From positions 1 to 38,507 of the forward strand of contig JAJDIC010000013.1 in assembly GCA_030266525.1 (NCBI GenBank): a stretch of 38,507 bases of DNA, in the 5' to 3' direction. This DNA comes from Desulfovibrio sp. OttesenSCG-928-G15 (GTDB taxonomy: Bacteria > Desulfobacterota > Desulfovibrionia > Desulfovibrionales > Desulfovibrionaceae). Positions within the stretch are counted from its first letter, which is position 1; each line of letters opens with the position of its first letter. The notes under the pieces are model-generated. The model was not told the DNA's origin. It did no database searches and was given only the letters and a program-made list of their open reading frames with translations. A program made the translations under genes and the position numbers. Positions 10,203-19,117 of this stretch are shown here, in pieces.

Positions 10203-10259
10203 GGGAAAACGCTGAGTTTTTACGCCTGGCAAGGCGCGCGTCCAATGTATCAGGGGGGG
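10203..10259 (+). repeat. Intergenic palindromic repeat, copy 1
   Basis: This ~57-base unit begins GGGAAAACGCTGAG and ends CCAATGTATCAGGGGGGG. It is nearly identical to 10333-10387 and matches the reverse complement of 10406-10463 at both ends. Its terminal G-run pairs with the following C-run (10262-10272). A second hairpin follows, pairing GAAAGGGG (10280-10287) with CCCCTTTC (10298-10305). Confidence 0.8.
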
Positions 10260-10332
10260 CTGCCCCCCCCCCTCATTTCGAAAGGGGAGCGAAGCAACCC
10301 CTTTCTCTTCAATCCAAGTAACGGCGAGAGCC

Positions 10333-10387
10333 GGGAAAACGCTGAGTTTTTACGTCTGGCAAGGCGCGCGTCCAATGTATCAGGGGG
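10333..10387 (+). repeat. Intergenic palindromic repeat, copy 2
   Basis: This second direct copy differs from copy 1 by a single C/T change and the length of the terminal G-run. It faces copy 3 across a short spacer, so copies 2 and 3 form one large inverted repeat (10333-10463) at the 3' end of rpoD. Confidence 0.8.
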
Positions 10388-10405
10388 CTGGACTCTTAAG
10401 TCCTG

Positions 10406-10463
10406 CCCCCTGATACATTGGACGCAGCAACGCAGTCCAGACGGAAAAAATCAGCGTTTTCCC
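10406..10463 (-). repeat. Intergenic palindromic repeat, copy 3 (inverted)
   Basis: This inverted copy keeps both conserved ends (CCCCCTGATACATTGGACGC and CAGCGTTTTCCC) but has a different middle of about 10-20 bases. Its outer edge touches the first base of the rpoD stop codon on the minus strand, so an RNA hairpin would form directly after rpoD. Confidence 0.75.
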
Positions 10464-12235
10464 TAGCTTTCGTAGTAGGAGCGCAACACCTGACTCCGCA
10501 CCGGATGGCGCAACTTGCGCAGGGCTTTGGCTTCAATCTGGCGGATACGCTCTCGCGTGACGTTGAACAATTTGCCCACTTCCTCAAGGGTGTGATCGCT
10601 TTTTTCGCCAATGCCGAAGCGTTTGCGAAGCACCTGTTCCTCTCTTGGCGTGAGGTCTGCCAGAACAGAGGCTATCTGTTCGGACAATTTGGTGTTCACC
10701 ACTTCTTCCGCCGGAGCCACGGCCTTTTTATCTTCGATGAAATCGCCCAGGCTGGAATCTTCCTCATCCCCGATGGGGGTTTCAAGGGAAATAGGCTCCT
10801 TGGCAATTTTGAGCACCTTTTTCACCTTGTCGATGGGGTAATCCATGCGCTCGGCAATTTCTTCGGGCGTCGGGTCGCGACCAAGCTCCTGCACCAGATA
10901 GCGCGAGGTACGAATGAGCTTGTTGATGGTTTCTATCATGTGTACGGGAATGCGAATGGTTCTGGCCTGGTCCGCAATGGCCCGGGTAATGGCCTGACGT
11001 ATCCACCAGGTGGCGTACGTGGAAAACTTGTAGCCGCGCTGGTATTCAAACTTGTCCACGGCCTTCATCAGACCGATGTTGCCCTCTTGAATCAAATCGA
11101 GGAATTGCAGGCCGCGATTGGTGTATTTTTTTGCAATGGAAACCACAAGACGAAGGTTGGAGCGGATAAGCTCCTGTTTGGCCCGCATCGCGGCGGCATT
11201 ACCACGCTTGATGCGCCAGAGCACTTCTTCCAGGTCTGTCACGTTGTGGCAACACTTTTCCTGCAATCTGGTCAATATTTCCATTTTGCCGGTAATCATT
11301 TCCTTGAAGGAAAAAAGCTCGTCCACCGAAAGATCCAGAGCGTCCGCTGCTGCCTGCGGGGTAATTTCCCGTTCTTCCAGCATTTTGAACAGTTCCATGA
11401 TCTCAATCTGGGTTTTCCCGGTAACCAGCAAATAGGCCGTAAGATCGCGCTGGCAATTGTGCATTTGCCGCACATAGTCTTCTACGGTTTCAATAATGCG
11501 GTCAATAAGGGTTTTTTCCAGCTTGATATCGCGCAGGCGATACACAATTTTTTCCTTGAAGTTGATAATGTCCTTTTGCAGCGCGGTAACACGACGCTCG
11601 AGGGTACAACACTCGTCAAGGCGCGAGTAAATCTTTTTCTTCTTGTTGAAGGTCTGCCTGATTTCATCAAGAAGCAGAATGACCCGCTGGCGCTGGTTCA
11701 TCTCGTCTTCGCTGGGGTCGTCTTCCTCAATGGTTTTCACCACATCTTTGAGCTTGATGCGGTTATACTTGAGGTCTTCACCAACGTTGATAAGTTCTTC
11801 AACTGCAACCGGCACTTCCACCAGAGCGTACAAAACGTCCTGCTCACCGGTTTCAATCTTTTTGGCAATCTGCACTTCGCCTTCCCTGTCAAGCAAGGGC
11901 ACGGCGCCCATTTCGCGCAAATACATGCGCACAGGGTCGGTGCTGCGCGAGGAATAGTCCGCGCCGTCATCTTCTTCCACCAAATCAAGCACATTTTCAG
12001 ACACCGGCTCGTCTTCCGGCTCCGCTGTAGACACGCTGATTTTTTTGCCGTCTTTTTCCGAATCAACAATGGCTATTTCGAGCTGGTCGAAAATGCCGAT
12101 TATTTCTTCCACCTGCTCCGGGGAAGAGGCTTCGGAAGGCAGTGCTTTGTTCACTTCGTCAAAAGTAAGAAAGCCAACCTGCTTTCCTTTAGCGATAAGC
12201 ACTTTTATTTGTTGAATATCTTTAACATTACCCAT
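10463..12235 (-). CDS. rpoD: RNA polymerase primary sigma factor RpoD (sigma-70)
   Basis: The 590-residue sigma-70 carries the core regions 2.1-2.4 ([20 protein letters not shown] through [19 protein letters not shown], about 350-420), region 3, and region 4.2 near the C-terminus ([20 protein letters not shown]). The N-terminal region 1.1 and an acidic non-conserved insert are present, as in housekeeping sigma factors rather than alternative ones. It directs RNA polymerase to -10/-35 promoters. The ATG overlaps the end of dnaG by 8 bases, once the dnaG frame is corrected, with GGGAG five bases upstream, so translation is probably coupled. The stop codon abuts the palindromic repeat. Confidence 0.97.
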   Translation of the reverse strand: MGNVKDIQQIKVLIAKGKQVGFLTFDEVNKALPSEASSPEQVEEIIGIFDQLEIAIVDSEKDGKKISVSTAEPEDEPVSENVLDLVEEDDGADYSSRSTDPVRMYLREMGAVPLLDREGEVQIAKKIETGEQDVLYALVEVPVAVEELINVGEDLKYNRIKLKDVVKTIEEDDPSEDEMNQRQRVILLLDEIRQTFNKKKKIYSRLDECCTLERRVTALQKDIINFKEKIVYRLRDIKLEKTLIDRIIETVEDYVRQMHNCQRDLTAYLLVTGKTQIEIMELFKMLEEREITPQAAADALDLSVDELFSFKEMITGKMEILTRLQEKCCHNVTDLEEVLWRIKRGNAAAMRAKQELIRSNLRLVVSIAKKYTNRGLQFLDLIQEGNIGLMKAVDKFEYQRGYKFSTYATWWIRQAITRAIADQARTIRIPVHMIETINKLIRTSRYLVQELGRDPTPEEIAERMDYPIDKVKKVLKIAKEPISLETPIGDEEDSSLGDFIEDKKAVAPAEEVVNTKLSEQIASVLADLTPREEQVLRKRFGIGEKSDHTLEEVGKLFNVTRERIRQIEAKALRKLRHPVRSQVLRSYYES

Positions 12236-13983
12236 CGGAACTCCCGATTTTCCGTTGCCGGATCAGCGTCTCGTTAAGCGCTTTGAGCAAGTCCATGTCA
12301 TAGTCACCCTTGTCGCCGCCGTGGCGCAGGGCCTGCATACAGGCCGAAGCCTGTTTTTCACGACAACGCTCTGCAATCATTTGCAAAACGTCCGCAAGCT
12401 CCTCCTCCTGCTTGTCCAGGGGGGGGGGCTTCCATGACTCTGGCTCGTGCCCAGAAGTCTTTTTCCTTATCGTCCAACCGGTGTAAAACTGTATCCGCCT
12501 CAAAGTCGGGCGCGCAATCCGCCACTTTTTCCCATAAGGACATGGCCCAGCCGTGCATAAGGAGCAGTTCAGCTCCAGCATCGCGCAATCGGGGCAGCGT
12601 ATGTGGGTAGCGCACTACAAATCTGAGTATTTCCCGGTCTTGAACATCCTTTGCCAGTTCCGGCGCAGTTACGCCGTTCTGGTCGTTTCCCCGCCCCTGA
12701 GAAGCGGTTTGCCTTGCTGGGGAAAGCCCCTGGCGTATTTCGCGCTCATCCAGGTCAAGCCCCTGGCACAGGCGCGATACGTACCTGGTAAGCAATTCCG
12801 GTTGCTCTACCAAGACGAGGAAATTTTTTACCCATTCCAGGGCTTCTCGCGGCGCCTGCATGGACAGGGTACGGATGCAAAAATCCAGCCCGTCAGGCGA
12901 AAAGCGGCGCAGTTCTTCAAAGGCTTCACGCCCGTTTTGTTGCAAAAGGCTGTCTATGTCTTCCTTGTCCGGAAGCATGACCACCTTGCAGGCCATTCCT
13001 TTGGAAAGAACCATCTCGCAGGCTTTGAGCGCTGCCTTTCGGCCTGGTGCGTCGCCGTCAAAAATAAGTTCCATTCCCGAGCAAAAACCGGCTACCCGCC
13101 GGACCTGTTCAGGCGTAAGCGCTGTTCCAAGCACGCCGCAGGCATTGGTATAACCGAACTGGTGCAGGGTTAAAACATCCATGTACCCTTCCGTCAATAT
13201 GGCGGATTTGGTAGCGGAAATGGTGCGCCGGGACTGAAAAAGCCCGTAAAGGTTATCACCCTTCTTATAAATTGGCGAGTCAGTACTGTTTATGTACTTG
13301 GCCGCGTCTTCGTCGCCTATAATTCTGCCGCCAAAGGCAATTACCTGGCCGGACAGGTTTTTGATCGGAAAAATCAGCCGCCCGCGAAAGCGGTCATAGC
13401 CGTTTCCCCGGTCGTTCGCGGCCAAAAGGCCGGAATCTATTCCCTGTTTCGGGCTGAACCCGGAAGCTGCCAGTGTATCAGCAAGGCCGCGCCATTCGGG
13501 CAGGCTCCAGCCAAGCTCAAAGGCTTCGATAATTTCCGGCGAAAGCTTCCTCGCCTCAAGATATTCCCGGGCGGCAGCGCCCTCTCGCCCGACAAAATTT
13601 CGCCGAAAATGGGTTTTGGCGATTTCATACATCTTGAAGGTGGTTTTGCGAAAGTCCCTTTCTGCTGCGGCTTTGGGGTCGGGCCTTACGTCATCAAGCA
13701 GCACCCCGGCCTCTTCGGCAAGTTGCTCAAGGCTTTCACGAAATTCAAGACCATTGATCCGGCTGTGAAAGTCAAACAAATCCCCGGCGGCCTGACAGCC
13801 GAAACAATAAAAAAACCCTTCCTCTTCATTCACGGAAAAAGAGGGCTTGGTTTCCTGATGAAAAGGGCACGGAGCAACCCACCTGTTTCCGGCCCGGCGT
13901 AAATCGACATAGCGGCGAACCACATCCAGGATGTTCAGCCGGGCCTTGATTTCACGCGTGGCCGATGAGCGCTGCCTGCTCAC
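12228..13983 (-). CDS. dnaG: DNA primase DnaG, apparent frameshift near the C-terminus
   Basis: DnaG makes RNA primers for replication. The zinc-binding motif (CPFHQ...CFGC, about residues 40-65) and Toprim domain ([15 protein letters not shown], then [11 protein letters not shown]) are clear. The start is GTG 13981-13983, overlapping the mutS2 stop as GTGA. As read, the frame ends early at 12358 with an unrelated tail ([20 protein letters not shown]). The expected C-terminal helicase-binding end ([14 protein letters not shown]...) continues in the next frame to 12228. The switch falls in a run of ten G at 12419-12428 (C on the coding strand). Nine would restore a protein of about 584 residues overlapping rpoD by 8 bases. 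An essential gene makes a sequencing or assembly error, or slippage, more likely than true loss. Confidence 0.92.
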
Positions 13984-16418
13984 TTAAGCTCCACAATGGT
14001 CATGCCGTCGCCGCCCTGTTCTTCTGATGCCAGCCGATATTCGCGGATAGCCGGAAAATTTTTCAAAAAGCTGTGAATTTCGCGGCGCAAAACGCCGGTG
14101 CCCCGACCGTGTATGACTTCCACCACATCCCTGCCGCCAAGAAGCGCACGGTCCAGAAATTTTTCAAGGTCGCTCAATGCAACATCAGCACGAAGTCCCC
14201 GCAAGTCAAGACGCAAAGGCAAAACTGATGAAGAAACATAGCCGCCCGTTCCGCTGGAATGGCTTGCGCCCTGTTCTCGTTTTTCCTGGTCCGGCAGTTC
14301 AATATCCGCAGCCTCCGCCCACAGGGAGACTCCGTCAAAATCAAGGCGGACGCGCTTTTTGCGTTCATCCACTTCAAGCACAACCCCGTCGCGCTTGAAA
14401 GGTAAATGCCTGACCTTGCTGCGCAGGGAAAGTCCGGCAACATCCACTGCCTTTCGCGCGGTGTCCTGTTCTTCACCTTGCGCTGTGGGGCCAAGGTTTG
14501 TGCGCAAGCGGGAAAGTTCTTTCAGGGCCTGCTTGTGCGTAACCTTTGCCGCCTTCCAATCGGCAAGCACTTTAGCCGCATCCGCCCTGAGGCTGTCAAA
14601 AAGGCGTGCCCTTTCCGCTTCAAAGCGCTGTTGCAGGTTGCGCCGTTTTTCGGAAAACGCGGCTTTTTCCTTGGCCATGAGGGTGAGTTCGCGCTCTTTT
14701 TCCACAGCCAGTGTGTTCAGGCGCTCCACAAGAGCGGAAGAATCGTCGCCGCTTACCAGCAAATACTGTTCGGCCCTTTTCAGCACCTTTTCCGGCAGGC
14801 CGTGCTCACGGGCCACATCCAGGGCCTGACTTGCCCCAACCTGATCATAGACCAGACGGAAAAGCGGTTTTTTAGTGGAAGGGTCAAACAATACGGAAGC
14901 CGCCCGCACCCCTTCGGTGGAAAGAGCATAGGCCTTGAGCGCGGGGAAGTGGGTTGCGGCCACAACGTAGGCCCCGGTTTCCATAATCGAATCCACCACG
15001 GCCTGGGCCAGGGCTGCGCCCTGGGAAGGGTCGGTTCCCGCGCCGAATTCATCCAGAATGACCAGCGCATCCGGGCCCAGTTCGGGCCAGATGCGGCCAA
15101 GATGGGTTATCTGGGCGGTAAAGGTGGATACGTCGTCGTCCAGGCTTTGCTCGTCGCCGATAAAGGCGTGAATATGGGCAAAAGGCGGCAAAAAGCTGCC
15201 CGGACCAACGGGCACGGGCAAAATGCATTGCCCCATCAGGGCAATAAGCCCGAGGGATTTCAGACATACTGTCTTGCCGCCCGCGTTGCCGCCGCTGATA
15301 ACCAGGGCGTGCTGACCGTCGTGCAGCTCCAGCGTGGAAGGAATAACCGGCGCACGGTTCCTGAACTGGACTGTGGCCTCTTCCTCCCCTGCCTCTTCAT
15401 TGCCGGTAATTCCTGAATAATAGCTTTGCTTGCGCTGAAAGGCCCGGTACGCCTTGGCAGCCATCGGGGAAGCGAGCAGGGCCAGAAGCGGGTGCCGCGC
15501 ATCGTGCAGCATAATGGACCGCCCCGCGTCAAAGGCGACCATGCGTCCGTCATAGCAGTCCGCCAGTTTCGCCCTGGCTTGCAGCATGTCCAGCTGTACC
15601 AGAAAATCATGCAGACTGCGTATGCCTGCGCTCTCTTGCCGGGCCAGTTCGCTGAGGTAGAGCAGAATTTTGCGCTCCTCTTCGCGTTCTTCGCGCTTGA
15701 GTTCTTGCAGGCGGTTGTTCAGCTCTACCAAAAACAAAGGTTCAAAGTAGCAGGTTTCGCCGGTCTGGGAGAAATCGTGAATGACGCCTTGCAGGCGGCC
15801 CTTGAAGTTGGCCTTGAGCGGCAGCACGTAGCGGTCGGATGAGAGGGTCATGAAAGAATCTTGCAGATAGTGCAGAATATTATATTCTGCTGCGTAATCC
15901 TTGACCTTTTTGGAGCACTGCCGGTGAATGTTGCGTAATTCGACGCGTACGACGGAAAGTTCGGGCGAGGCTTCGTCGCGAATCAGACCTTCATCTGTGA
16001 AACAACGCGTGAGCGCAGACTGACACTGGGCGGGAAAAGCAAGTTCTTCACATTTTTGCAACCACAAAGGCCATATCTGGTCAGCGCCGGGGCTTGCCGT
16101 CATGGCCCCGGTCAGCTCTTTTCCCTGGGAAATAAGCTGGCGCAGGGCAAAAAGGTCATCCAGATCAAGTACCGTGTGCGGGGCGGCAAGATGCTGCAAC
16201 ATACCCTCAATGGCCGGGAAGGGCTTGAGCTGCTTTTCGCTGCGCAACACCCATAGGCGGCCTTGCTCAAAAAGGGCCGCCGCGCTATGCAGGGCTGCGG
16301 CCTCGCGCAGGGGCGCAAGATTTTTGCACGCAAAAAAGCCTGCCTCTGAAACCGTAAATCCGGCCAGGCAGGCGAGCACTTTGGGCAGTTCCAGAGCATG
16401 CAGTGCGCGATCTTCCAT
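13980..16418 (-). CDS. mutS2: MutS2 ATPase/endonuclease
   Basis: The 812-residue MutS2 has a MutS-like core, a Walker A (GGNAGGKTVCLKSLG, about 370-385), a Walker B (VILDEFGAGTDPSQG), a long charged coiled-coil region, and a C-terminal Smr domain in the last ~75 residues (LDLRGLRADVALSDLEKFLD and VIHGRGTGVLR). The Smr domain separates it from mismatch-repair MutS. The family suppresses recombination and can rescue collided ribosomes. I chose ATG 16418 because the upstream TTG at 16442 lies inside a consensus extended -10 element. The resulting leader is only ~15-20 bases and lacks a clear ribosome site. The stop overlaps the dnaG start, so mutS2-dnaG-rpoD is one operon. Confidence 0.92.
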   Translation of the reverse strand: MEDRALHALELPKVLACLAGFTVSEAGFFACKNLAPLREAAALHSAAALFEQGRLWVLRSEKQLKPFPAIEGMLQHLAAPHTVLDLDDLFALRQLISQGKELTGAMTASPGADQIWPLWLQKCEELAFPAQCQSALTRCFTDEGLIRDEASPELSVVRVELRNIHRQCSKKVKDYAAEYNILHYLQDSFMTLSSDRYVLPLKANFKGRLQGVIHDFSQTGETCYFEPLFLVELNNRLQELKREEREEERKILLYLSELARQESAGIRSLHDFLVQLDMLQARAKLADCYDGRMVAFDAGRSIMLHDARHPLLALLASPMAAKAYRAFQRKQSYYSGITGNEEAGEEEATVQFRNRAPVIPSTLELHDGQHALVISGGNAGGKTVCLKSLGLIALMGQCILPVPVGPGSFLPPFAHIHAFIGDEQSLDDDVSTFTAQITHLGRIWPELGPDALVILDEFGAGTDPSQGAALAQAVVDSIMETGAYVVAATHFPALKAYALSTEGVRAASVLFDPSTKKPLFRLVYDQVGASQALDVAREHGLPEKVLKRAEQYLLVSGDDSSALVERLNTLAVEKERELTLMAKEKAAFSEKRRNLQQRFEAERARLFDSLRADAAKVLADWKAAKVTHKQALKELSRLRTNLGPTAQGEEQDTARKAVDVAGLSLRSKVRHLPFKRDGVVLEVDERKKRVRLDFDGVSLWAEAADIELPDQEKREQGASHSSGTGGYVSSSVLPLRLDLRGLRADVALSDLEKFLDRALLGGRDVVEVIHGRGTGVLRREIHSFLKNFPAIREYRLASEEQGGDGMTIVELK

Positions 16419-16441
16419 GGAAAAACAAGGGGTTAAAAACA

Positions 16442-16450
16442 ATTATATCA
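16442..16450 (-). promoter_or_regulatory. Extended -10 promoter for mutS2-dnaG-rpoD
   Basis: On the minus strand this reads TGATATAAT, a perfect extended -10 (TGnTATAAT). The -35 region is only a T-tract, the tail of the yqeY terminator. Transcription should start near 16435, giving a very short leader. Confidence 0.6.
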
Positions 16451-16463
16451 AATACGGAGAAAT

Positions 16464-16488
16464 AAAAAAAAGCCCGCAGCAGGCAGGC
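16464..16488 (-). terminator. Intrinsic terminator after yqeY
   Basis: On the minus strand GCCTGC and GCGGGC pair (one G-U) around a 5-base loop and are followed directly by eight T (16464-16471). It separates rpsU-yqeY from mutS2-dnaG-rpoD. Confidence 0.75.
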
Positions 16489-16514
16489 CCGACAGGGCCA
16501 GACAAAGCCCGTTA

Positions 16515-16967
16515 CTATGACAAAGCCTGCAAGGCAGCTTTCACCGCGTCAGATGCAGCCTTGCCGTCGTAGCGGCCTTTGTAGCCTGCGGTCAGGGCCT
16601 GCATTACCTTGCCCATGTCTTTCATGCTGGCAGCGCCGGTTTCAGTAACCAGCTGCCCGATAATGGCTTTGAGTTCGTCATCGCCAAGGCGCGGGGGCAT
16701 ATAGGAGCACAGAACGTCCAGCTCGTCAGCTTCCTTTTGGGCCAGCTCCGGGCGGGACGCGGCCGTGTACTGGGTGATGGAGTCCTGACGCTGTTTGCAC
16801 TGGCGGGAAATAACATCCAGCACATCATCATCCGTGGGCGGGCGCATGTGTTCCACCTGAAAATTCTTGAGCGCCGTTTTCAAAAGACGCAGCACGGTTA
16901 GCCGGACAGAATCCTTGGCTTTGTAGGCGACGATGTAATCCTGATCCAGCTTTTCTGTTAGACTCAT
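16515..16967 (-). CDS. yqeY: GatB/YqeY domain protein
   Basis: The 150-residue protein begins MSLTEKLDQDYIVAYKAKD and spans a full YqeY domain. Family signatures include VRLTVLRLLKTALKN near the start and the C-terminal MGKVMQALTAGYKGRYDGK. YqeY resembles the tail domain of GatB, the tRNA-dependent amidotransferase subunit, but stands alone; its exact role is not established. The start is ATG 16967 with AGGG seven bases upstream; a longer open frame to 17051 adds an unconserved leader. It follows rpsU, a frequent pairing in bacteria, and is closed by the terminator at 16464-16488. Confidence 0.9.
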   Translation of the reverse strand: MSLTEKLDQDYIVAYKAKDSVRLTVLRLLKTALKNFQVEHMRPPTDDDVLDVISRQCKQRQDSITQYTAASRPELAQKEADELDVLCSYMPPRLGDDELKAIIGQLVTETGAASMKDMGKVMQALTAGYKGRYDGKAASDAVKAALQALS

Positions 16968-17032
16968 GGGGATACCCTGCTCGTGAAAATACACAATGCG
17001 GATTGCCGGAAGACTCCTGACAATGAGAAAAG

Positions 17033-17070
17033 CCAGGCCCGGAAATACCACGCAGGATTTCAGGGCCTGG
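17033..17070 (-). other. Inverted repeat between rpsU and yqeY
   Basis: CCAGGCCC (17033-17040) and GGGCCTGG (17063-17070) can pair across a 22-base loop just after rpsU. No T-run follows, so partial attenuation or RNA processing is possible but unproven. Confidence 0.4.
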
Positions 17071-17098
17071 AAGAACCGACAAACACAGGCTGGTAAGG

Positions 17099-17302
17099 CT
17101 AGCCCATGTTCATTTTTCTGATTTTCTTCATAAGGCGCTTGCGGGCGGCGGCCTTCTTCTTCTTACGCATTACGCTGGGCTTTTCATAGTGCTGGCGTTT
17201 TTTCATTTCAGAAAGAATGCCCGCCTTTTCAACCTGCTTTTTAAAGCGGCGAAGCGCAATATCGAAGCTGTATTCATCTTCGTTAAGATATACTCCAGGC
17301 AA
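17099..17302 (-). CDS. rpsU: 30S ribosomal protein S21
   Basis: The 67-residue basic protein has the S21 core ([18 protein letters not shown] and [20 protein letters not shown]) and a lysine/arginine-rich tail. S21 proteins begin MPGV..., and here [10 protein letters not shown] is preceded by TTG at 17300-17302, so TTG is taken as the start. A GGGGGTGAG ribosome site lies four bases upstream. The open frame goes further up to 17344, but that extension is not S21-like. S21 joins late in small-subunit assembly and aids initiation. It heads rpsU-yqeY, upstream of mutS2-dnaG-rpoD, echoing the classical macromolecular synthesis operon. Confidence 0.93.
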   Translation of the reverse strand: MPGVYLNEDEYSFDIALRRFKKQVEKAGILSEMKKRQHYEKPSVMRKKKKAAARKRLMKKIRKMNMG

Positions 17303-17416
17303 GGTTCTCACCCCCTTTACGCGATGTGCAATTTTTTCCGCCAAAGCTCATGCGCCTTGCAAGCGCATGCAAATACATGCGAACTCTGCGGAACTCTTTT
17401 GCTTACGCAGAAACAC

Positions 17417-17448
17417 AAAAAAAAGCAAGCCCTATTACCGGGCTTGCT
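17417..17448 (-). terminator. Intrinsic terminator after the HU/small membrane protein operon
   Basis: AGCAAGCCC (17424-17432) pairs perfectly with GGGCTTGCT (17440-17448). On the minus strand the stem is followed by a T-run (A at 17417-17423). The plus strand also carries ATTTTTG just after it, so it may act in both directions. Confidence 0.85.
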
Positions 17449-17558
17449 GGATTTTTGTGATCACAAAACTGTCACGGCGAAAAGCGAAGCTTTTGCCCGA
17501 CAACAGGAAACACCCTGAAGCCACGCGGCCTCAAGGGGTATTTCTTAAAAAATGCTGA

Positions 17559-17741
17559 TTAATGATGCCCGGAGCACCCCTTGGCGGCATCCCTCATGGA
17601 CTTGCCGACAACGTAGGCAAGGCCGAGGCCGAGCATTCCGAGTACGGCGTACAGCACGCCGAAGAAAATGGCATGATCCGGGAGGAACCAGGGAATGTCC
17701 TGGGGAAGACAGCTGTGGATAGTTTCGCCAAAACGCATCAT
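17559..17741 (-). CDS. Small single-pass membrane protein
   Basis: I do not recognise a family. The 60-residue protein starts at ATG 17741 with AGGTG six bases upstream; a GTG at 17750, abutting the HU stop, is an alternative giving three more residues. It has one hydrophobic helix (FGVLYAVLGMLGLGLAYVVG, about residues 28-47) and a short polar tail ending CSGHH, which could bind a metal. It lies 9 bases after hup and ahead of a strong terminator, so the two are cotranscribed. Location is probably the inner membrane; function is unknown. Confidence 0.65.
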   Translation of the reverse strand: MMRFGETIHSCLPQDIPWFLPDHAIFFGVLYAVLGMLGLGLAYVVGKSMRDAAKGCSGHH

Positions 17742-17750
17742 GTCGGTCAC

Positions 17751-18023
17751 CTACCTGATAGTGTCTTTAAGTTTTTTTCCGGGGCGGAATTTGACAACCT
17801 TGGCAGCGGGTATGTTGATTGCCTGGCCTGTACGGGGGTTGCGTCCCTTGCGAGCCTGGCGCGTTTCGGCAGCAAAGGTGCCGAAGCCCGTCAGGGTAAG
17901 CTTGCCCTCTGTAAGAAGCACTTCCTTGATGGAATCCAAAGAAGCGTTGAGCGCCTTTTCAGCAGCCACTTTTGTAAGGCCGGCCTGCTTTGCAATTGCA
18001 TCCACCAAATCTGCCTTGACCAT
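17751..18023 (-). CDS. hup: HU-family DNA-binding protein
   Basis: The 90-residue protein shows the full HU/IHF fold: the N-terminal helices (MVKADLVDAIAKQAGLTK), the conserved LTGFGTFAAETRQARKGRNP with the DNA-inserting Arg-Asn-Pro arm, and the C-terminal VKFRPGKKLKDTI. HU bends and compacts DNA. Its ribosome site is very strong (GAGGAGGAGAGGAG before the ATG), fitting an abundant protein. IHF subunits are similar, but the sequence is closest to HU. It is followed by the small membrane protein. Confidence 0.95.
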   Translation of the reverse strand: MVKADLVDAIAKQAGLTKVAAEKALNASLDSIKEVLLTEGKLTLTGFGTFAAETRQARKGRNPRTGQAINIPAAKVVKFRPGKKLKDTIR

Positions 18024-18246
18024 CTCCTCTCCTCCTCAATTACAGAATAACACACCAGAACGAAACAACAGCCAGCGCTACCGACCAAAGCCCCAACAGG
18101 AACCCGGCCATTGCTCCAGGCCAGCTGCGTATGGTCCATCCCCCGACAGACCCGCCACTACTTCGCCTTTGCAGTCTGTGCCAAACAGGGGAAGGCGAAT
18201 GAAACTATTATTCCTCAGTCTAGAAAGCACACTTTGCAAGCAAAAG

Positions 18247-19101
18247 TCAATGCTTTCCCGGAAAAATCATTAAGCCGGACAAGGCGTGAAACTCTTGCAC
18301 AGACAAGCTTTCAGGCCGCCTTGCCGGGGCTATGCCTATACTTTCCAGGCCTTTCGGATCGCCCCCCGCGCTACGGACTATGGTGCCAAGCTGTTTGCGC
18401 CTTTTCTGGAAACAGCTCTGCAAGGTGCCGTTCAACGCAGCGGGGTCAAAGCGTCCTTTTTCCCCGTCAGACAGCGGGGTGAAAGAAAGCACGGCGGAAT
18501 CGACCTTGGGCTTTGGCACAAACACATGCGGCGGCACGATAAACTCTTGCCGGGGCCGCACAAAGCTTTGCACCCATACGGAAAGTGCGCCATACGCGCC
18601 GCTTCCCGGTTTTGCAGCCAGCCGCCCGCCCACTTCTTTTTGAACCATGAAAACAGCCCTGCAAAGACCGGAAGCCCGGCTGAAAATTTCCCACATCAAA
18701 GGGGAAGCCACATTATAGGGCAAATTACCGATGCATTTGAAGGGCGCGGCAAAGCGCTCCCAGGGCATTTGCAGGGCATCGGCAATAACCACTCTGGTAA
18801 AAGGCCCTGCCGCGGCCTTGCGCTCTTTTGCCCAGTGGGCGTCCTTTTCCAGCAAAAGCAGGCGGGCCGGACGCATGGCGGCAATTATAGCCGTCAACGC
18901 ACCGGGGCCGGGGCCTATTTCCACCACGCTGTCTTCGGCTGTTATATCCAGCGCGGCGACAATTTTTCGGGAAATATTGGCATCTTTCAAAAAATTCTGC
19001 CCAAGAGACTTTTTGGCCCTTGGTCCGTCAAACGCTGCCCGCGCCGGCGCCGATTCTGCCGCCCGGTCGCGCCTGATGCCGTTTTCATCCCAATGGTCCA
19101 C
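18247..19101 (-). CDS. ksgA: 16S rRNA dimethyladenosine transferase KsgA/RsmA
   Basis: The 284-residue SAM-dependent methyltransferase contains KSLGQNFLKD, the SAM motif VVEIGPGPGALT, the acidic LLEKDAHWA, and the catalytic NLPYN, all diagnostic for KsgA/RsmA. It dimethylates the two adjacent adenines near the 3' end of 16S rRNA, a late small-subunit assembly check. The start is taken as GTG 19101, since no in-frame ATG precedes KKSLGQN; a TTG at 19140 inside fusA is less likely. It lies 16 bases after the EF-G paralog, and both act on the ribosome. Confidence 0.93.
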   Translation of the reverse strand: MDHWDENGIRRDRAAESAPARAAFDGPRAKKSLGQNFLKDANISRKIVAALDITAEDSVVEIGPGPGALTAIIAAMRPARLLLLEKDAHWAKERKAAAGPFTRVVIADALQMPWERFAAPFKCIGNLPYNVASPLMWEIFSRASGLCRAVFMVQKEVGGRLAAKPGSGAYGALSVWVQSFVRPRQEFIVPPHVFVPKPKVDSAVLSFTPLSDGEKGRFDPAALNGTLQSCFQKRRKQLGTIVRSAGGDPKGLESIGIAPARRPESLSVQEFHALSGLMIFPGKH

Positions 19102-19117
19102 TCTGCCGCCCCGCCGT

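Noticed and set aside
10464..12277. A 619-codon plus-strand open frame opposite rpoD
   Set aside because: Antisense shadow; rpoD regions 2 and 4 are unmistakable on the minus strand.
12228..12581. A separate 117-codon gene between rpoD and dnaG
   Set aside because: Its second half is the missing C-terminus of DnaG in a shifted frame; its first half is a shadow of dnaG.
18024..18246. A clear sigma-70 promoter for hup
   Set aside because: TTGACT at 18247-18252 and other boxes have no acceptable -10 at normal spacing, so no site is called.
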